Source: Homalodisca vitripennis
Taxonomy: Eukaryota; Arthropoda; Insecta; Hemiptera; Cicadellidae
DNA length: 64,000 nucleotides
Assembly (NCBI RefSeq): GCF_021130785.1
Contig: NC_060215.1
Span: 115,778,501 to 115,842,500, forward strand
Reading direction: 5' to 3'
Of this stretch, positions 13,960 to 26,342 are shown piece after piece (positions within the stretch are counted from its first letter, which is position 1; every line of letters starts with the position of its first letter). A program made the position numbers and the translations under genes. The notes under the pieces were generated by a model that worked only from the letters and a program-made list of their open reading frames with translations, had not been told where the DNA came from and did no database searches.

Positions 13960-14165
13960 TCTGCGCCATTAATTGATGACAACACACTCTAGCGGAAGAA
14001 CTCGTCATAACTTTGGTCGAGTATTTTATCGCTGAATATGCGTTGATATGCGGCTTTATAGAGCGGCCACATTGATTTATTCTCCGCACTCCTTCCCGCG
14101 TCGACGACGTCACGTCGGGGTGAGCAGGCGGCGCGGCGCGGCGGTATCCCATCTTACTCTCTTCT
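13960..14165. promoter_or_regulatory. candidate CpG-rich regulatory block with CRE-like motif
   Basis: Around 14090-14150 the sequence is strongly CpG-rich and contains overlapping GACGTC and ACGTCACG (CREB/ATF-type) motifs followed by GGCGCGGCGCGGCGG. GCGGCCACATTG lies just upstream, and homeodomain-type ATTTATT cores flank it. Overlapping frames exist on both strands, as expected for GC-rich DNA, and none has a recognisable product. It could be an enhancer or a minor promoter. Confidence 0.25.
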
Positions 14166-15735
14166 GTGGATATACTCTTCTGTGGACATTTCCTCCGATA
14201 TATTTAGCAAACTTAGAGTCTACAATGACGGAGAACAATCTTAACAGAGCCCTACATTCTAGTCAGGCTAGCCCTGATTCGGTCAAGTTTGTGGCAAACC
14301 GCGAATGCATGCTATATTCCCAATTTTAAACAACAATATTCTACTCCATTTCCAAGCTCATGAGCTACATTTTCCTGAACCACATCTAGAGATTTTTTAA
14401 ACTTAAATAATCACATGAAATAGACGCCATACTTCAATATTTACTTTATATAAAGCTACGTCTGTACCTTCACGTCCTACGATTCGTTCTACCACAAGAG
14501 TTTTATAAAATCTAACACCATTACGTGTTTACTATAAGTCTTTGCAAAAATTAAAGACATTTTAAAGATTGGCCTAAATTAATATGCACATTAAAAATAA
14601 CACACAATCAATAACAAATGCAAACATTTACTGTACAATTTTACTTGAAATGTTGAAATGAATTTGTACGTGATTTGTATTTTGAGTCTAGTAGTTTTTA
14701 AATGTTCTAATTCATTTCAGTAAATTTTTAATAGGCCTACAAAAATTAGTTAATGAACGAATAAAATTACTTTTGAATCGAAACGTCTGGTACGAAACCT
14801 GCATAACTGGTAGACAAATGCATGCAGGACACTCTCGCAAATTGAAACCCAGCACTTTGTGCGGAGTTCCATTTCCACTGGTGGCGGAACGGTGACGGTC
14901 GACTGCCCGGGGTGAAATGCCCCTCGCCCGCCAAAATGGAAGACCGCCTCCCCTGAGGCGCGATACAAGGGTGGAAACACAGAAAATGGTGCGGGCCACT
15001 TTTATAACTAAACGATCCTAATTATGCCTACCAATGAGGTAATGTACCTTTCACAAGGAATAATCACTTATGACAAGTAAAATCAGTTCTACGCACATAC
15101 TAATACTTACAAATTACTAGGCTAAGGTATGTCTTAAAAACAGCTTTTTAGCTAATATAACACTGTGACTCATAGCGTTGCTTCCAGTCTGTGTTTCCAC
15201 ATAATTCCATTGCAATTACAATTGAAAATATAATATCTTGATTCTAGTACATGTCGGCTTTTAAAATTTGTAGACTATTTGTCAGAATACAGCAGTTTTA
15301 GCAACCTGAATTATAGAAGTAATTAATTAAAAACACGAATTAAAATGAAAGGTTTCTAACAGATACCAAATTACAAAGATTACGGTTTGAAAGATATTAG
15401 AAATTATAAACTGGGCTACTGCTTCTGAGCTGAAAAATGAGTTTCAATCAGGCCCAATGTTTGTTGTGTGAAGCATATTCTGTTAGTCTCTATCGAGTGA
15501 AGAAAATGTGTTTATTTCATTGTAACATTAATAGCGTAACAACAGGATTGAGTTATATTCTGCTCACACATAAAGTAAATTGTACGATCCACTAACAAGT
15601 AATTCGAAGTATTGGTCGTTACGATATTAAAATTTCTTTATACGGACGAACGGACAGAAAATGTTAAATTAAATTAAGGAAGAGGCTAAATAAATTAAAT
15701 GTTTGTTTCAAAAGACTTGCATTTTTTACTCTGAA
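14166..15735. other. non-coding stretch with a short GC-rich patch at 14840-15000
   Basis: No gene is recognised. The patch at 14840-15000 has mixed composition and two overlapping minus-strand frames in different phases, neither resembling a known protein. The rest is AT-rich. Confidence 0.45.
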
Positions 15736-15739
15736 ACAG

Positions 15740-16260
15740 AACTATAAATAAATTAGCAGCCCGCCACAACAGACCGACCAAGTCTGCACGGTTTTACGAA
15801 ATAATTACGCGATATGAAAACAAACGGGGAGGGCTGTCTGATTCGGACATTCCAGCAGCGCTTTAGATTTTTCCCCGGGGTAAAAAGCGCAATAAATTCA
15901 CATTAGCGCAATTAAATTCTCGCGCGCATAATGGTTTGGACTCATCACGGCTCATAGGCCTCCCGGAGCGCCAACTCCTAAATCAAATGTGTAAAATAAA
16001 TATAGAAAAGTGGGATTGGAAACGGTGTGCGTTGTTCGGTTGAGATTGTGGCGCTAGATATCTCTGCACAGCGCCGCGCAACGCGCAACTACCGTTCGGT
16101 TCATTTTGCTATCGGAATTCCACATTATTGTCCTTATCGCGGCCCGATCTCTGATTATTTTATCGCTCGTCCCCGAATGCTCCGTTTGGTTTAAAACTCG
16201 CCGTATTATATTTTAGTCATTGAACACGTGTTTCGGCAGCCAGGCGTTGAATTAGAGTCT
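15740..16260. promoter_or_regulatory. candidate cis-regulatory block
   Basis: A 500-bp segment of mixed composition with many CpG sits in AT-rich DNA. It contains homeodomain-type cores (ATAATTACGCG, GCAATTAAATT), GATA-type TTATCGC, AATAAATTCAC and CACGTG-like CACGTGTTT near 16225. No frame is coding. This mosaic of motifs at this scale is what a developmental enhancer would look like, but no single motif proves it. Confidence 0.3.
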
Positions 16261-17007
16261 ACTGATGAATATTAACGATTAATAAATATTTACCGTCCTA
16301 CAGTGTTAATTAACGCCTTAACACTTCTTTATTTTCCATGAAGCAATTAAAGTAATTAACAATGTGAAGTTAAATTAAGTTTGACCTAATTAGTTAATGG
16401 ATTTATTTTTGTTATTACAGTAAACACATAGAATAAATATAGATAAAACGATATTGATTTTTGCAAACTTTTCGGACCAGGACATTTGGCCAGAATATAT
16501 TCATTTCACGTAATAAAAACATCGCTCCACCCCTAACCATCCCTCGTTAAATAATTATAAATATGTGTAAAATAATTATTAGTGATAAGAATTCAATACC
16601 TTCATATTTTTATTATTGATTTTTTTGCACTGTGGGAAATATTAACAATTTGGCCTTCAAAAATGTAAACAATGTAAAAGTTTCTTTAATATTATCAATA
16701 CTCATGTAGTGTTACTGCAATAACTTACATCCAGTGTAGGGCACACTAAATTCTTAAACAGTTCCACACGTCTTCTATTCAATACTGAACTTTTAGCCTA
16801 CACAACTTATACAGAACTACCCCTAAGAAATTCAGGGCGCATTTTTGCTTAATTGAACTAAAATAGAAACAGGTCAAAATTTCTATTTCAGGGTTTTAAG
16901 CGTGTATACAAAACCGAAAGCTAAAAATTTGTATTGTTTTAAAAACTTAATAAATCAATCAATTTAATCAATCAAAATTAAAGATTAAAAATGTAGTTAT
17001 GCGATGT

Positions 17008-17383
17008 GAATAGGACTGCCACGTGTAAGTGAGGGGAATCAATCGCTGTTCTATATAATATCAACAATGCAAAAAAAAAAAAAAAACATGAAATGCACAT
17101 TTAAGAGCAAGTAAATTATTTATTTTTGAGGTGAACAAGGACTGCCACGTGTAAGTGAGGGGAATCAATCACTGTTCTATATAATATCAACAATGAAAAA
17201 AAAAAAAAAACATGAAATGCACATTTAAGAGCAAGTAAATTATTTATTTTTGAGGTGAACAAGGACTGCCACGTGTAAGTGAGGGGAATCAATCGCTGTT
17301 CTATATAATATCAATAATGCAAAAAAAAAAAACATGAAATGCACATTTGAGAGCAAGTAAACTATTTTTGAGGTGGACACTTG
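17008..17383. repeat. tandem repeat, three units of about 125 bp, each with a CACGTG E-box
   Basis: The unit begins with GGACTGCCACGTGTAAGTG at 17013, 17139 and 17263, so the spacings are 126 and 124 bp. Length differences come mainly from the A-run in the middle of each unit, and the third unit is shortened. Units one and two are nearly identical, so the duplication is recent. Each carries the palindromic E-box CACGTG. The array does not encode protein. Confidence 0.9.
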
Positions 17384-18486
17384 TTCAGCGCTACCGGAGT
17401 AACTTTAGATTGATCATAGGTAATGCCACAGGGAAGAAGTACAGAGCACCTCCTGTGTGGGATCACGGAACTGAGTTCAGCCATCATTTTCGGAGGAGGC
17501 CATTGCCGCCTGACAGCTCGGCGAGTTTGATTGATTATCCCAACCTAGGGTGAACTCCAGCAGTTCAACTGAGGCGAGCTTTCTTTTGTCGACCGCCCCT
17601 CCCCTGACTCCACCCCCCCTCCGGCTTGTGAGTTCCTTCGTAGGCCGATAGGTGTCGCTCAAAACATCACTGACACGATATCTAGTAGATTTATGGGGTA
17701 CTAAGTCCGGCAACCCCGCTAGATGCAGTGTGTTGGCGCTTTCTAGTCCTCTATTGATTTATGTTTATAGATCTAACCTCTACTTCTTGTTTCATTGCCC
17801 TATCACTGTGGAGAATTGTGTATTTTGTGTTGTGGTAGGCTATAGGAACATGAACTAATAATCAGTTGTGGATAACCTTGCTGCTTGAGACAACCCAAGT
17901 TGTTTTTGATGAGCACTTGATGAAGTTTGAAATATTTGTTCTTTTTGTTATTTGATGTTGCTAAATTAATTTGTCTTATCGTTATATTTGATGCCATAAA
18001 GTGAAACTTTCTTTAGATCTGTTGTCATATTTTGCCAACAAATTAATAGGATTTTTTTGCTAATATCCTTTTTTATAAACATTATTTGACGCAGAGAAGA
18101 ATAGAAACTACATAATAGATTTATGCTAAGTCAAAATAGTTTGCGACAACATTTGATAAAGGAAACTTTGTCAGGTTCTATTAATTGGATTACCTGTAGC
18201 ACAATTAAAACTACCCCAAACTGCAACCTCCACTCTGACCTTGAACTCGTTACTATGAGCGCCTCACGTTACTACCAGGAGACAATGTATAGTCTACGTA
18301 TCAACTTTTTTCTTTTCCTATCTATACTTTTCCAATTTTACCTCAAGATTCCAATAACGGTGAAACCCCTATGCAATTTTTCATTTTGAACCTTTTTATA
18401 TATTTTTAGTGTTTAGCAACAATAAATTAATTGTACAACTTGGTAGTTGAATATAAACTGAAAAAATATATCAATAAACCAAGAAC
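17384..18486. other. non-coding stretch with a GC-richer patch at 17440-17740
   Basis: The patch 17440-17740 has C-runs and mixed composition, with overlapping short frames on both strands and no recognisable protein. The rest is AT-rich, and I see no gene. Confidence 0.45.
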
Positions 18487-18909
18487 GAAGAAAACAGGAT
18501 TTCCGGACATTTGCCATAGTTTAGTGATACAAAAAAATAAGTAACATTACGTTTCGAAATCTGCAAGCTGATCTCTTCTTCTGGTAAATAGCTATCCTAA
18601 CTTATAATTACAATCCAGGTTAAAATAAACAAATCATACCAGAGCGTTGTGGCACGCATAAGTCAGGGATCACAATCAGTTTAAATCATTAGGGTTGTGT
18701 TAATTTTTATTAAGTGCATGTGTTAGTGAAGTTGACACACAACATATTAGTTGTGATTCAGTATCTTTATTTTATTCTAGATTTTAATTATGTGTTAGGT
18801 TAGTTATTTACCTGATGAAGTGATCAGATTGCAGATCTCGAAACGTAGTGTTACTGATTTTTTTCTATCACTGAACAATCCCTAAGGTCCGGAAAATCCT
18901 GTCTCCTTC
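18487..18909. mobile_element. MITE-like element with terminal inverted repeats of about 107 bp
   Basis: Positions 18487-18593 and 18801-18909 are inverted copies of one another with scattered mismatches. The left arm reads GAAG, AAAACAGGATTT, CCGGAC, TAGTGATA, a run of A, GTAACATTACGTTTCGA, then CTGCAAGCTGATC. The right arm gives the same order on the opposite strand. The roughly 200-bp centre has no coding frame. This is the form of a non-autonomous DNA element or a fold-back repeat. A half copy lies at 11701-11835. I could not define a target-site duplication with confidence. Confidence 0.75.
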
Positions 18910-19531
18910 ACAATCCTTCCATCGTCAAAAACAAACTTCAAACAAACCAAGAACGTTTACCATATAACCCCCCCCCCTTATCATTATAAGGAACCGTTAA
19001 AATATGCCTCAATTCTTGTAAGAAACATCATAGTGTTTTATACCTCTAGATTTAAATATTTCGTGATGACAAATTCGTTTTAATACTCCAAACTACTAGT
19101 GAGTGAGAAATTAGGCACGTTGTCTGCTGCGACCTTTATTTACAATACTTAATTAATTACCTACCATCAGATGAAATTTAATCCTAAGTAAATACAACTC
19201 CTAATCCTACTCTGTTTACACAGACTGGTCTAACTAAGATAAAAGTTTCAAAAGTTCCCTACTGCTCTATTGACTTCAATCCATTTACTTCTTAACGTCC
19301 TGTAGAAAAACGTATTTCTCAAGCAAGATAAGCTGTATTTCATCGAACTTGACAGCTCATTTGGTTTGGCCTGATTAGTAAAGTTATCTAGTAAACAGAA
19401 TAATTAACTGCATTCAAGGAAAGGTAGACATGTTAACTAACCGATTGTGACAGAACGGCGATAAGGTCTGGAAATAGTTGATAAATTCGCAACAAACCCC
19501 AGACCGGTGACGCGTGCATAATAGTTTGATA

Positions 19532-19533
<2 letters not shown>
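18910..19533. other. non-coding stretch, no gene seen
   Basis: Mostly AT-rich, with a C-homopolymer run near 18969-18977. No recognisable feature. Confidence 0.5.

Positions 19534-19534
<1 letters not shown>

Positions 19535-19596
<62 letters not shown>
19535..19596. repeat. (GT)n microsatellite
   Basis: An uninterrupted run of about 31 GT dinucleotides on the + strand. Frames through it encode only alternating Cys-Val or His-Thr and are artefacts of the repeat. Its purity suggests it is polymorphic. Confidence 0.97.
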
Positions 19597-19597
<1 letters not shown>

Positions 19598-21940
19598 GTG
19601 TTCATTTGCACAGTATCGTGTTTTACATTTTCCTGAACACTTGTTTGTCAGTTGTGCACGGAAAATTGTTTGTTGTGCAATTCCTGGCAATAATTTCATT
19701 TGTGTGTTTGTTCGTGCGGTTAATTTCTCTTTGTGATTCCAAACTTATTTCCAGCCTAATCTTTGCCATTTCATCAGGTGAGCGAAATTCTTGTTTAACT
19801 ATTCGTGTCAGAATGTAACTACAAGTTAATAGCGGCTGAGATCCATGCGTGTTACTGCCGATTGCATTACAAATGCACTATTGCCGCAGTTAATACTTGA
19901 ATTAGCAAAGTAGTTCTCCTCGATGTACTGTTTTTTTTTCTTAATTCGTACTCAAAACTTGTAGTTGTAAAAACGTGAATAAACTAATTATGCATAGTCA
20001 AGGCCACCAACATTTTACTAACATTCTACCAAAAAATAAAAGTGTGAAATCATATCTGGTAAAATAAGTACACTATATCAAAGGCAAGCAGGAGACATCC
20101 TCGGACGATAAGACGGTACTTACTACTGGCCCTACCTTTATCTTGTGAGATAGCATTTCTACTCACTTTACTTCGCATTCAAACACAACTGTTTATGCCA
20201 TATTTAACTACCTAATCTCGTTTACTAGTAAGTCTGAAAACCTTCCTGAATTCTTTTATAATCGGATGAGAAATAACTAGTTTACACTATAAAAAGCGGA
20301 ATATATTTCAATGTTACAAATATAAAAGTAAACCAATAGCAAGTGTATAGGATTAAGTGAAACCACTCAGAAACCTGTGCCCAACAGAGAAAAAACGTAA
20401 ACGTACGTTAACCGCTCAACAATAACTATATCAGGTGTGATGTTTTGTTTTGTGTTGTTAAGTATGGCGTCTTGATATAATGATCGATGCCAGTCGAGGT
20501 CACCCGAACATAAGGGATAATTATTAGTTATTACGTCAATCAAATATCGTAAATCATATAATACCTAAAATAGTTTCTGTGTTATTTTCGCTTGAAATCC
20601 AAGTAGAATGGTTCAGAACGAAAGTTTGTATGTGGCCCATACGTGTTTCATGTTATGCAAGTTAAAAATATCAGCAAACATTTGGATGTAATGTGGATTT
20701 TAACAAAAAAATGAATTTTTAAGAGTAGTTCACAAACATATGTTGTCATGATATAGCGTTGAGTTACGCCTATGTATGATGGATTTATAATAATACTTAT
20801 GGATATAGAATGTTGTTAGCAATCTAATGATCATATATACCTTGTATTTTGCTTAATGTTCAATTCTTGTCTAATTTAGATCGTCTTTACACAAATCATC
20901 CCTTACGTCCTGTTGAACTCGAATTCAACAGGAAAAGATAAAATAATACTAAGGTGCCCATTGTTATTGTTACAAGAAATAGTTTATGCTTGAACATTAA
21001 ACTCTGTTTCTTTCTGATATATGTTTCTAGAATATCACTATTAACACATTATACTTCGCCCTGTCGAGATTTTGCATGTTTTTGGCGCTAAGGAACATCA
21101 CCCAAATAATGTGACATCTTGAAAGTTCAGTGATAACAAAGTATTTGAGTAAACCTAAACCATTTGTTGTCATTTATGTAGTATCATTATGAGTGACGAC
21201 AAAGAAATGAATTAAGCACACAAGAAAATTTATTTTGTAGTTCGAACGCCCTAAAGTTTACAATAACTGTACTAGAACAACTATGGACAGAAGTCACCAA
21301 TGTAGTCTCTCTAAACAAAATTCCCCTTTAGCGACTTGACAATCACGGTAGTCAGAACATAACTTTTCTGTTCACGGTTGGTGCAATGCAAACTAGTTTG
21401 ATTATTATAATACCATAATTAAAATTTAGTAATTGAAAATATTCTTAAGAAATATAAGGATTTTAACAAGAAATATAACCTCAGGCGTGAGTGAGTGGTA
21501 TGATTAGTAAAATATTTTTATGAACGAACCTAAAAGAGTTCGAAAATCAGTTAAAACTGTGGTTTATAAACGATTCTGCTAACTATATAAACTGTCTGAC
21601 TAGATAGATACAGATGCATAGGCCTATCTAGCAGCAACAGTAGTACATTAGTGTCGACTACCCTTGTACGGTGATCGGTTGTAGGTTCCAGTGGCGAATC
21701 GCACAAAAGGGTTGCCAAACTAATTTATAAAAGATTCATCAAACCGGCGAATGAAAAGCGGCTAAACCAATGTTGACCGGTTTTCATTAACCGAGTGAAC
21801 AGCAAAACAATGATGCTGTGTTTAATCAGTGTGTTTGTCGGTAGTTGGACGAGCGGCCGACGGATGGCAGCACCTCCCGACCCCGGTGTGCTACAGTACG
21901 GTGTTATCGTGTTAGCAATTAGTCCACTGGGTGGAAGGGG
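19597..21940. other. non-coding stretch, no gene seen
   Basis: AT-rich sequence without recognisable genes or repeats longer than short homopolymers. Confidence 0.5.
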
Positions 21941-21944
21941 TTGC

Positions 21945-22290
21945 ATGTGATTCTAATCGCTTGTTGTCGACATTGCCCCCCTCCACCCCCCTCACCACAC
22001 CGCACCCCCCTCAACGGCCGGTTTATCGATTCTGCTGTATTAATGCCGAAAGCATAGCCCATAAAGCCGCGGCAGGATTCGGCCCGATATTAATTACATC
22101 CCAATAATATTGTCAGTTTCGGTTTACTGACGTTGTTTTAAAATTAGAATCCAGTGACCGCTTGCGGCTTTGTGTGTCCTACTGGATTTGTTTCATTTAT
22201 GAACGTCTGTTGTTTACATCCGCTGCTTATCGACGCAGCGGCCCCACGGGCTTTAGTTACTGCAATAATTGTTACACTGTACAGTCCACT
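21945..22290. promoter_or_regulatory. candidate cis-regulatory block
   Basis: C-rich runs at 21976-22012 are followed by mixed-composition DNA with CpG. Motif cores include GCCCATAAAGCCGCGG near 22058, ATTAATTAC near 22091 and a CGACGCAGCGGCC segment near 22231. The mix of homeodomain cores and CpG in an AT-rich flank suggests an enhancer. No coding frame is seen. Confidence 0.25.
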
Positions 22291-25200
22291 ATAAACTGAC
22301 GAACACTACATTTTTTGAGTGTTTATATAATTATGATCATCGAGTGTATTTACTTACATTTGTAAAATAGGGGCTCATTTATAAATAGCATCATATTTCA
22401 GACTTATTTATTACACTATGCAGTTTTAAAAGTACAATAAACGTTAATGTCTGTCAAGTTGCAACCACAGAGTTGCCATACAACAATATCGAATTTTGAC
22501 TATTTTTTCAACTATTACTACTATCATTACTAATACTATAAGACATTGTCTTGTATTTACATTCTGAAATATGTTTATAAACAGGGGACTTATACTTTAA
22601 ACACAAATACTTGTGCGCACACTTTTACAATGAGGATTGTTTTCATCAATCCGGTGATTAAGTCTATCAGCCTATAATAGCCGAAAACAAGTGAAACATC
22701 AGTGAAAACAATACGAAGTAGATAGTTCTTTCTTTAAAAAAAATAACAATTACGTGTGGAAATCCCTATATTACGAGCAGTTACCATTGGCAACGTATCG
22801 AGTTGATCTGAAAACATGTTAAAACCCTTAAATGAATTAGATTTATATCAGTACCTTATAAGTCATTGTATGAAAAATATTGGTTGCATGTATTAAAAAC
22901 TCCGGTTCTTTTTATTTAATCGTACAAGATAAATAATGTTAGAGTTAGCAGGGGATAGTATTTTTCAAAAACTTGATGAACTAGGGAGCAGACTAAAAAG
23001 TAATTTAGTGGTGTTTCTTTGTTTAGTGGTGTTATAATTATTTCAAACACCATGAATCAATGTGAATTTTCAGTTATTTACCGCTTAGTGCAACGTCTGA
23101 AATTCAACACTATAACAGACTTTACTCCTGGAATCTGGAGAACGTGTTCGTCTGGATTCAAACAAAGTCGGTGACGATGATGTTTGAAACAAACTCTCCG
23201 TTATTTCGTCATTAGATACACCTACACTAGATATAGGTCTGTTTGGTTTGCTCACCATCCATTGCAATCTAGATGAAGAGGTGTTTTCTACGAAATTGAA
23301 CATTTTGTGATAAAACAACATGCGTTTCTTTTTAGTCATTGTATTTTATCCACTGTCTTTTTGAAAAAAAAGGTAACATAATTACTTTTTCACCAAGTGT
23401 TTAAAATAAAATCCCGGCGAAATATTCACAACACGTTCATATTATACAAATCCGAGAATCCAGCATATGAATCTAAGCACCAAAATATTGATGGAGCCCT
23501 TTTTCTAAATGATTCTAAACAGTGGAGTTAATGGAGGAAATGAGCTTGAGCAAATCACGTACTCGCTGCCTGTGCTATTATCATTACGTAAATTATTAGG
23601 GAATTGTAATTCATTGAATGTCATTCTTCACCTACATAAATATTTTTAAGCAACGGAGATTGTTATTAATTGTTGATATTTTCATTTCATTTCGAGGAGT
23701 GAAATTTGGGCAGCAAATATTAACTTAAACATTCGAAACGTAAATTTTTCAAAATGGAAATGTAAATACCACAATATATATGATTGCAATAAGTGTTTAG
23801 ATACATATTTAACGGGCATATTTTGTTTATTAAGATGAGTTATGGGTCTGGAAATATAGTTTTTCGAATTAAAAGTATTTTACACAGGAGGTATGTGAGA
23901 TAAACGGTTAAAATGTATCTTTATGTTTAAACAAATACTATGATACGTGTTGTGTCAAACGGTGAATGTAGGTTGGACTCTCTAAACAGTAGTCCATAGT
24001 ATGTAATAGGTAGTATTTGAGTACTATGTTAATAAAATCTGTAGAAATTGTTTTGAAAGTAAATTATTCTTAGTCGAATTTACTCAATAACACATACGTA
24101 ATAAAAACAAAGTAATTATCGTGCTCTTTATCAACAATAAAAAATAAGCGTTTCACAAAAACAACAGTTTCACTCAATGTTAGTCTTCCAAAAAAGATTT
24201 TGTAAATAATTTAAAAATGCTGAGTATATATGAATACTTATATATTATTTCTGTTTTGTATTTCAGTCATCTACTTTTCAATCTTTTCAGTTACCTACTT
24301 AACAGTCAACTCCATTAAACGTCAGGTCCAACATAAGTTTTGTCTTTCAGTTTATATTTACTAAATTATAAATCAGGTATTTACATATGGTAGACAGCTG
24401 TATTGAAGTAAATATTTTCCAAATATTTTAAGTAATCATTAAATATAATTAATTTATACATTCAGGATTGAAATACAGCTACATTTTAAATAAGAGTGTT
24501 TTTATACAAGCGTGTGTTCATTTACTTTAAAAATTACGTTTTTACAATATTGAAAAATAACTTGAAGCGCCCGATCTATTAAGCACGTGATATATAAACA
24601 GCAGTGTATCGAAATTGCCTACCATATAGGGGCCTCCGGTTACTGGACAAACTTGGCGGGTTGTCCGTTAGAGCGCAGCATAGTCTCTGATTGATAACTG
24701 GGCTAAACATAGTACGTTGTTGGGTTTATTGATTATGCCACAATGATTTAAAATTTAGTGACAGTTTTATACTTTAGTAGATTATTGGCCTTGTTTTTTA
24801 ATTTTGTAATTTTGTAAATTTTGTCTGTGTATGGCAATACTTAATGCAATACTTAAGACACAAATAAGCCATTTTCAATTAAAACCTCGAAAAAATAATA
24901 TTACTAAGGCATATTATTTTACATTAACACTTTGATACATTGTAATTTAAATGTGATACAAGTGTTCAACAAAATAATTAAACTTATTTACCAACTTTAT
25001 TATCTCAATATGAGTCGATCTAATATATATATTTAGCAAATACAATATTTAACCTTAAATGTACATATACAATGAATTTCATATTATTTTACGTTTTATT
25101 GGTGTTGATTATACCTGTCAACTGTAAGTAAAACTATACTAACATATACATCGTACACACTATTTCACAAAAACAACATTTTTCGAAACATTCGGGCTTC

Positions 25201-25579
25201 GCTAATAGTTGAAATTAGTTCTTACAAACATTATAAAAGTTAAACCATTAATAGAAACTTACCGAGATCAAGGAAATATCCGTACAACTTCACAGACACA
25301 TCGAAGGGCTCGAACTGAAGGGAAGGACGGTACTGAAAACGAAATTTCTCTTTTTCACAATATTGTGACATTTTAGAAAGTGGGCAGCTCACGAGCCGGC
25401 ACCTTTGTCGGGTTTACAGCCTTTAGAAAATAAGGGACCCGGTGACGCAACTTTCCCCTCTAGACAAAACCTAGTTTCACTTCCTAGGTGGAACTGGTGT
25501 TTCCTGTACATCTTAAACATTCGGTTCTATAAACAAAGTATTCGAATAAAATCACATCTTTCTATTTAATAAACTAGCT
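22291..25579. other. non-coding stretch, no gene seen
   Basis: AT-rich, with a minus-strand 84-codon frame at 23085-23339 that has no recognisable domain. Nothing else can be supported. Confidence 0.45.
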
Positions 25580-26035
25580 CACGGGTGTATATTATGTCTG
25601 GAAACACCCAAATATATCCTTTAATAATTTAAATATAAATTTGAAACCTCTTACAATCGTGATAGAGATTGGGCATCTACTTTTTGGAACAATGTTTTTG
25701 TTATGTCACACCAACGGGACGTCCTGGCCGAGGGTATCGTGAATATATTCTTAATGGAAGCCTATACCTTGTGATACATAATTTTAAAGGTAATAGCTTA
25801 CTGAATTGAAATGCCACAAACCGCATCTCAAAGGAATTATTCTATCAGAAAATAGAGCAATTTTTTAGTATTGAAAAATTTACTGATGTTCAACAATGTA
25901 ATTTTAACATGGTTTCTTGCCACAAAATGTGTTACACTAATTTTTTAGCATTTTTTTAAATGTTCAATTAAAATAAAATAAACAATTTATTTTTAAGCTG
26001 GTTTCCTTAGTACAAATTTACCAGTTTTTATTACA
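25580..26035 (+). repeat. left terminal inverted repeat of the mariner element
   Basis: This arm of about 455 bp matches the reverse complement of 27529-27980 along its whole length with scattered substitutions and small indels. Shared landmarks include GTGTATATTATGTCTGGAAA at the tip, AGAGATTGGGCATCTACTTT in the middle and CCAGTTTTTATTACA at the inner end. Classical mariner inverted repeats are about 30 bp, so this length is unusual. Confidence 0.88.
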
Positions 26036-26342
26036 ATGAATAAAACTTATGAGTCACTTTCTCTGATTACTTATGAATCTGTACTTGGTGTTTTCCAGTC
26101 AGCAGGAAGGTTTTAAAGAGACAAAGGTCACTAGCCTATGAGAAACATTATTGTGTTATTAATCATTCTGGTCTACAGGTTTCAGTTTGTTGAGCATGGA
26201 GCTTTCACTAGACAGGTCTAAGCTTGGGAATTACAAATGGACAAAGGTCATATCATTCCTGTCGAGTTAATCAGTGTCTCTGAAGCATTGCTGTCAACAA
26301 GTTTATCTAATTACAGTAGTTCAGTTTTTATTTGGCATTTTA

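Noticed and set aside
19414..19818. His-Thr and Cys-Val repeat ORFs on both strands
   Set aside because: They are direct products of the GT microsatellite.
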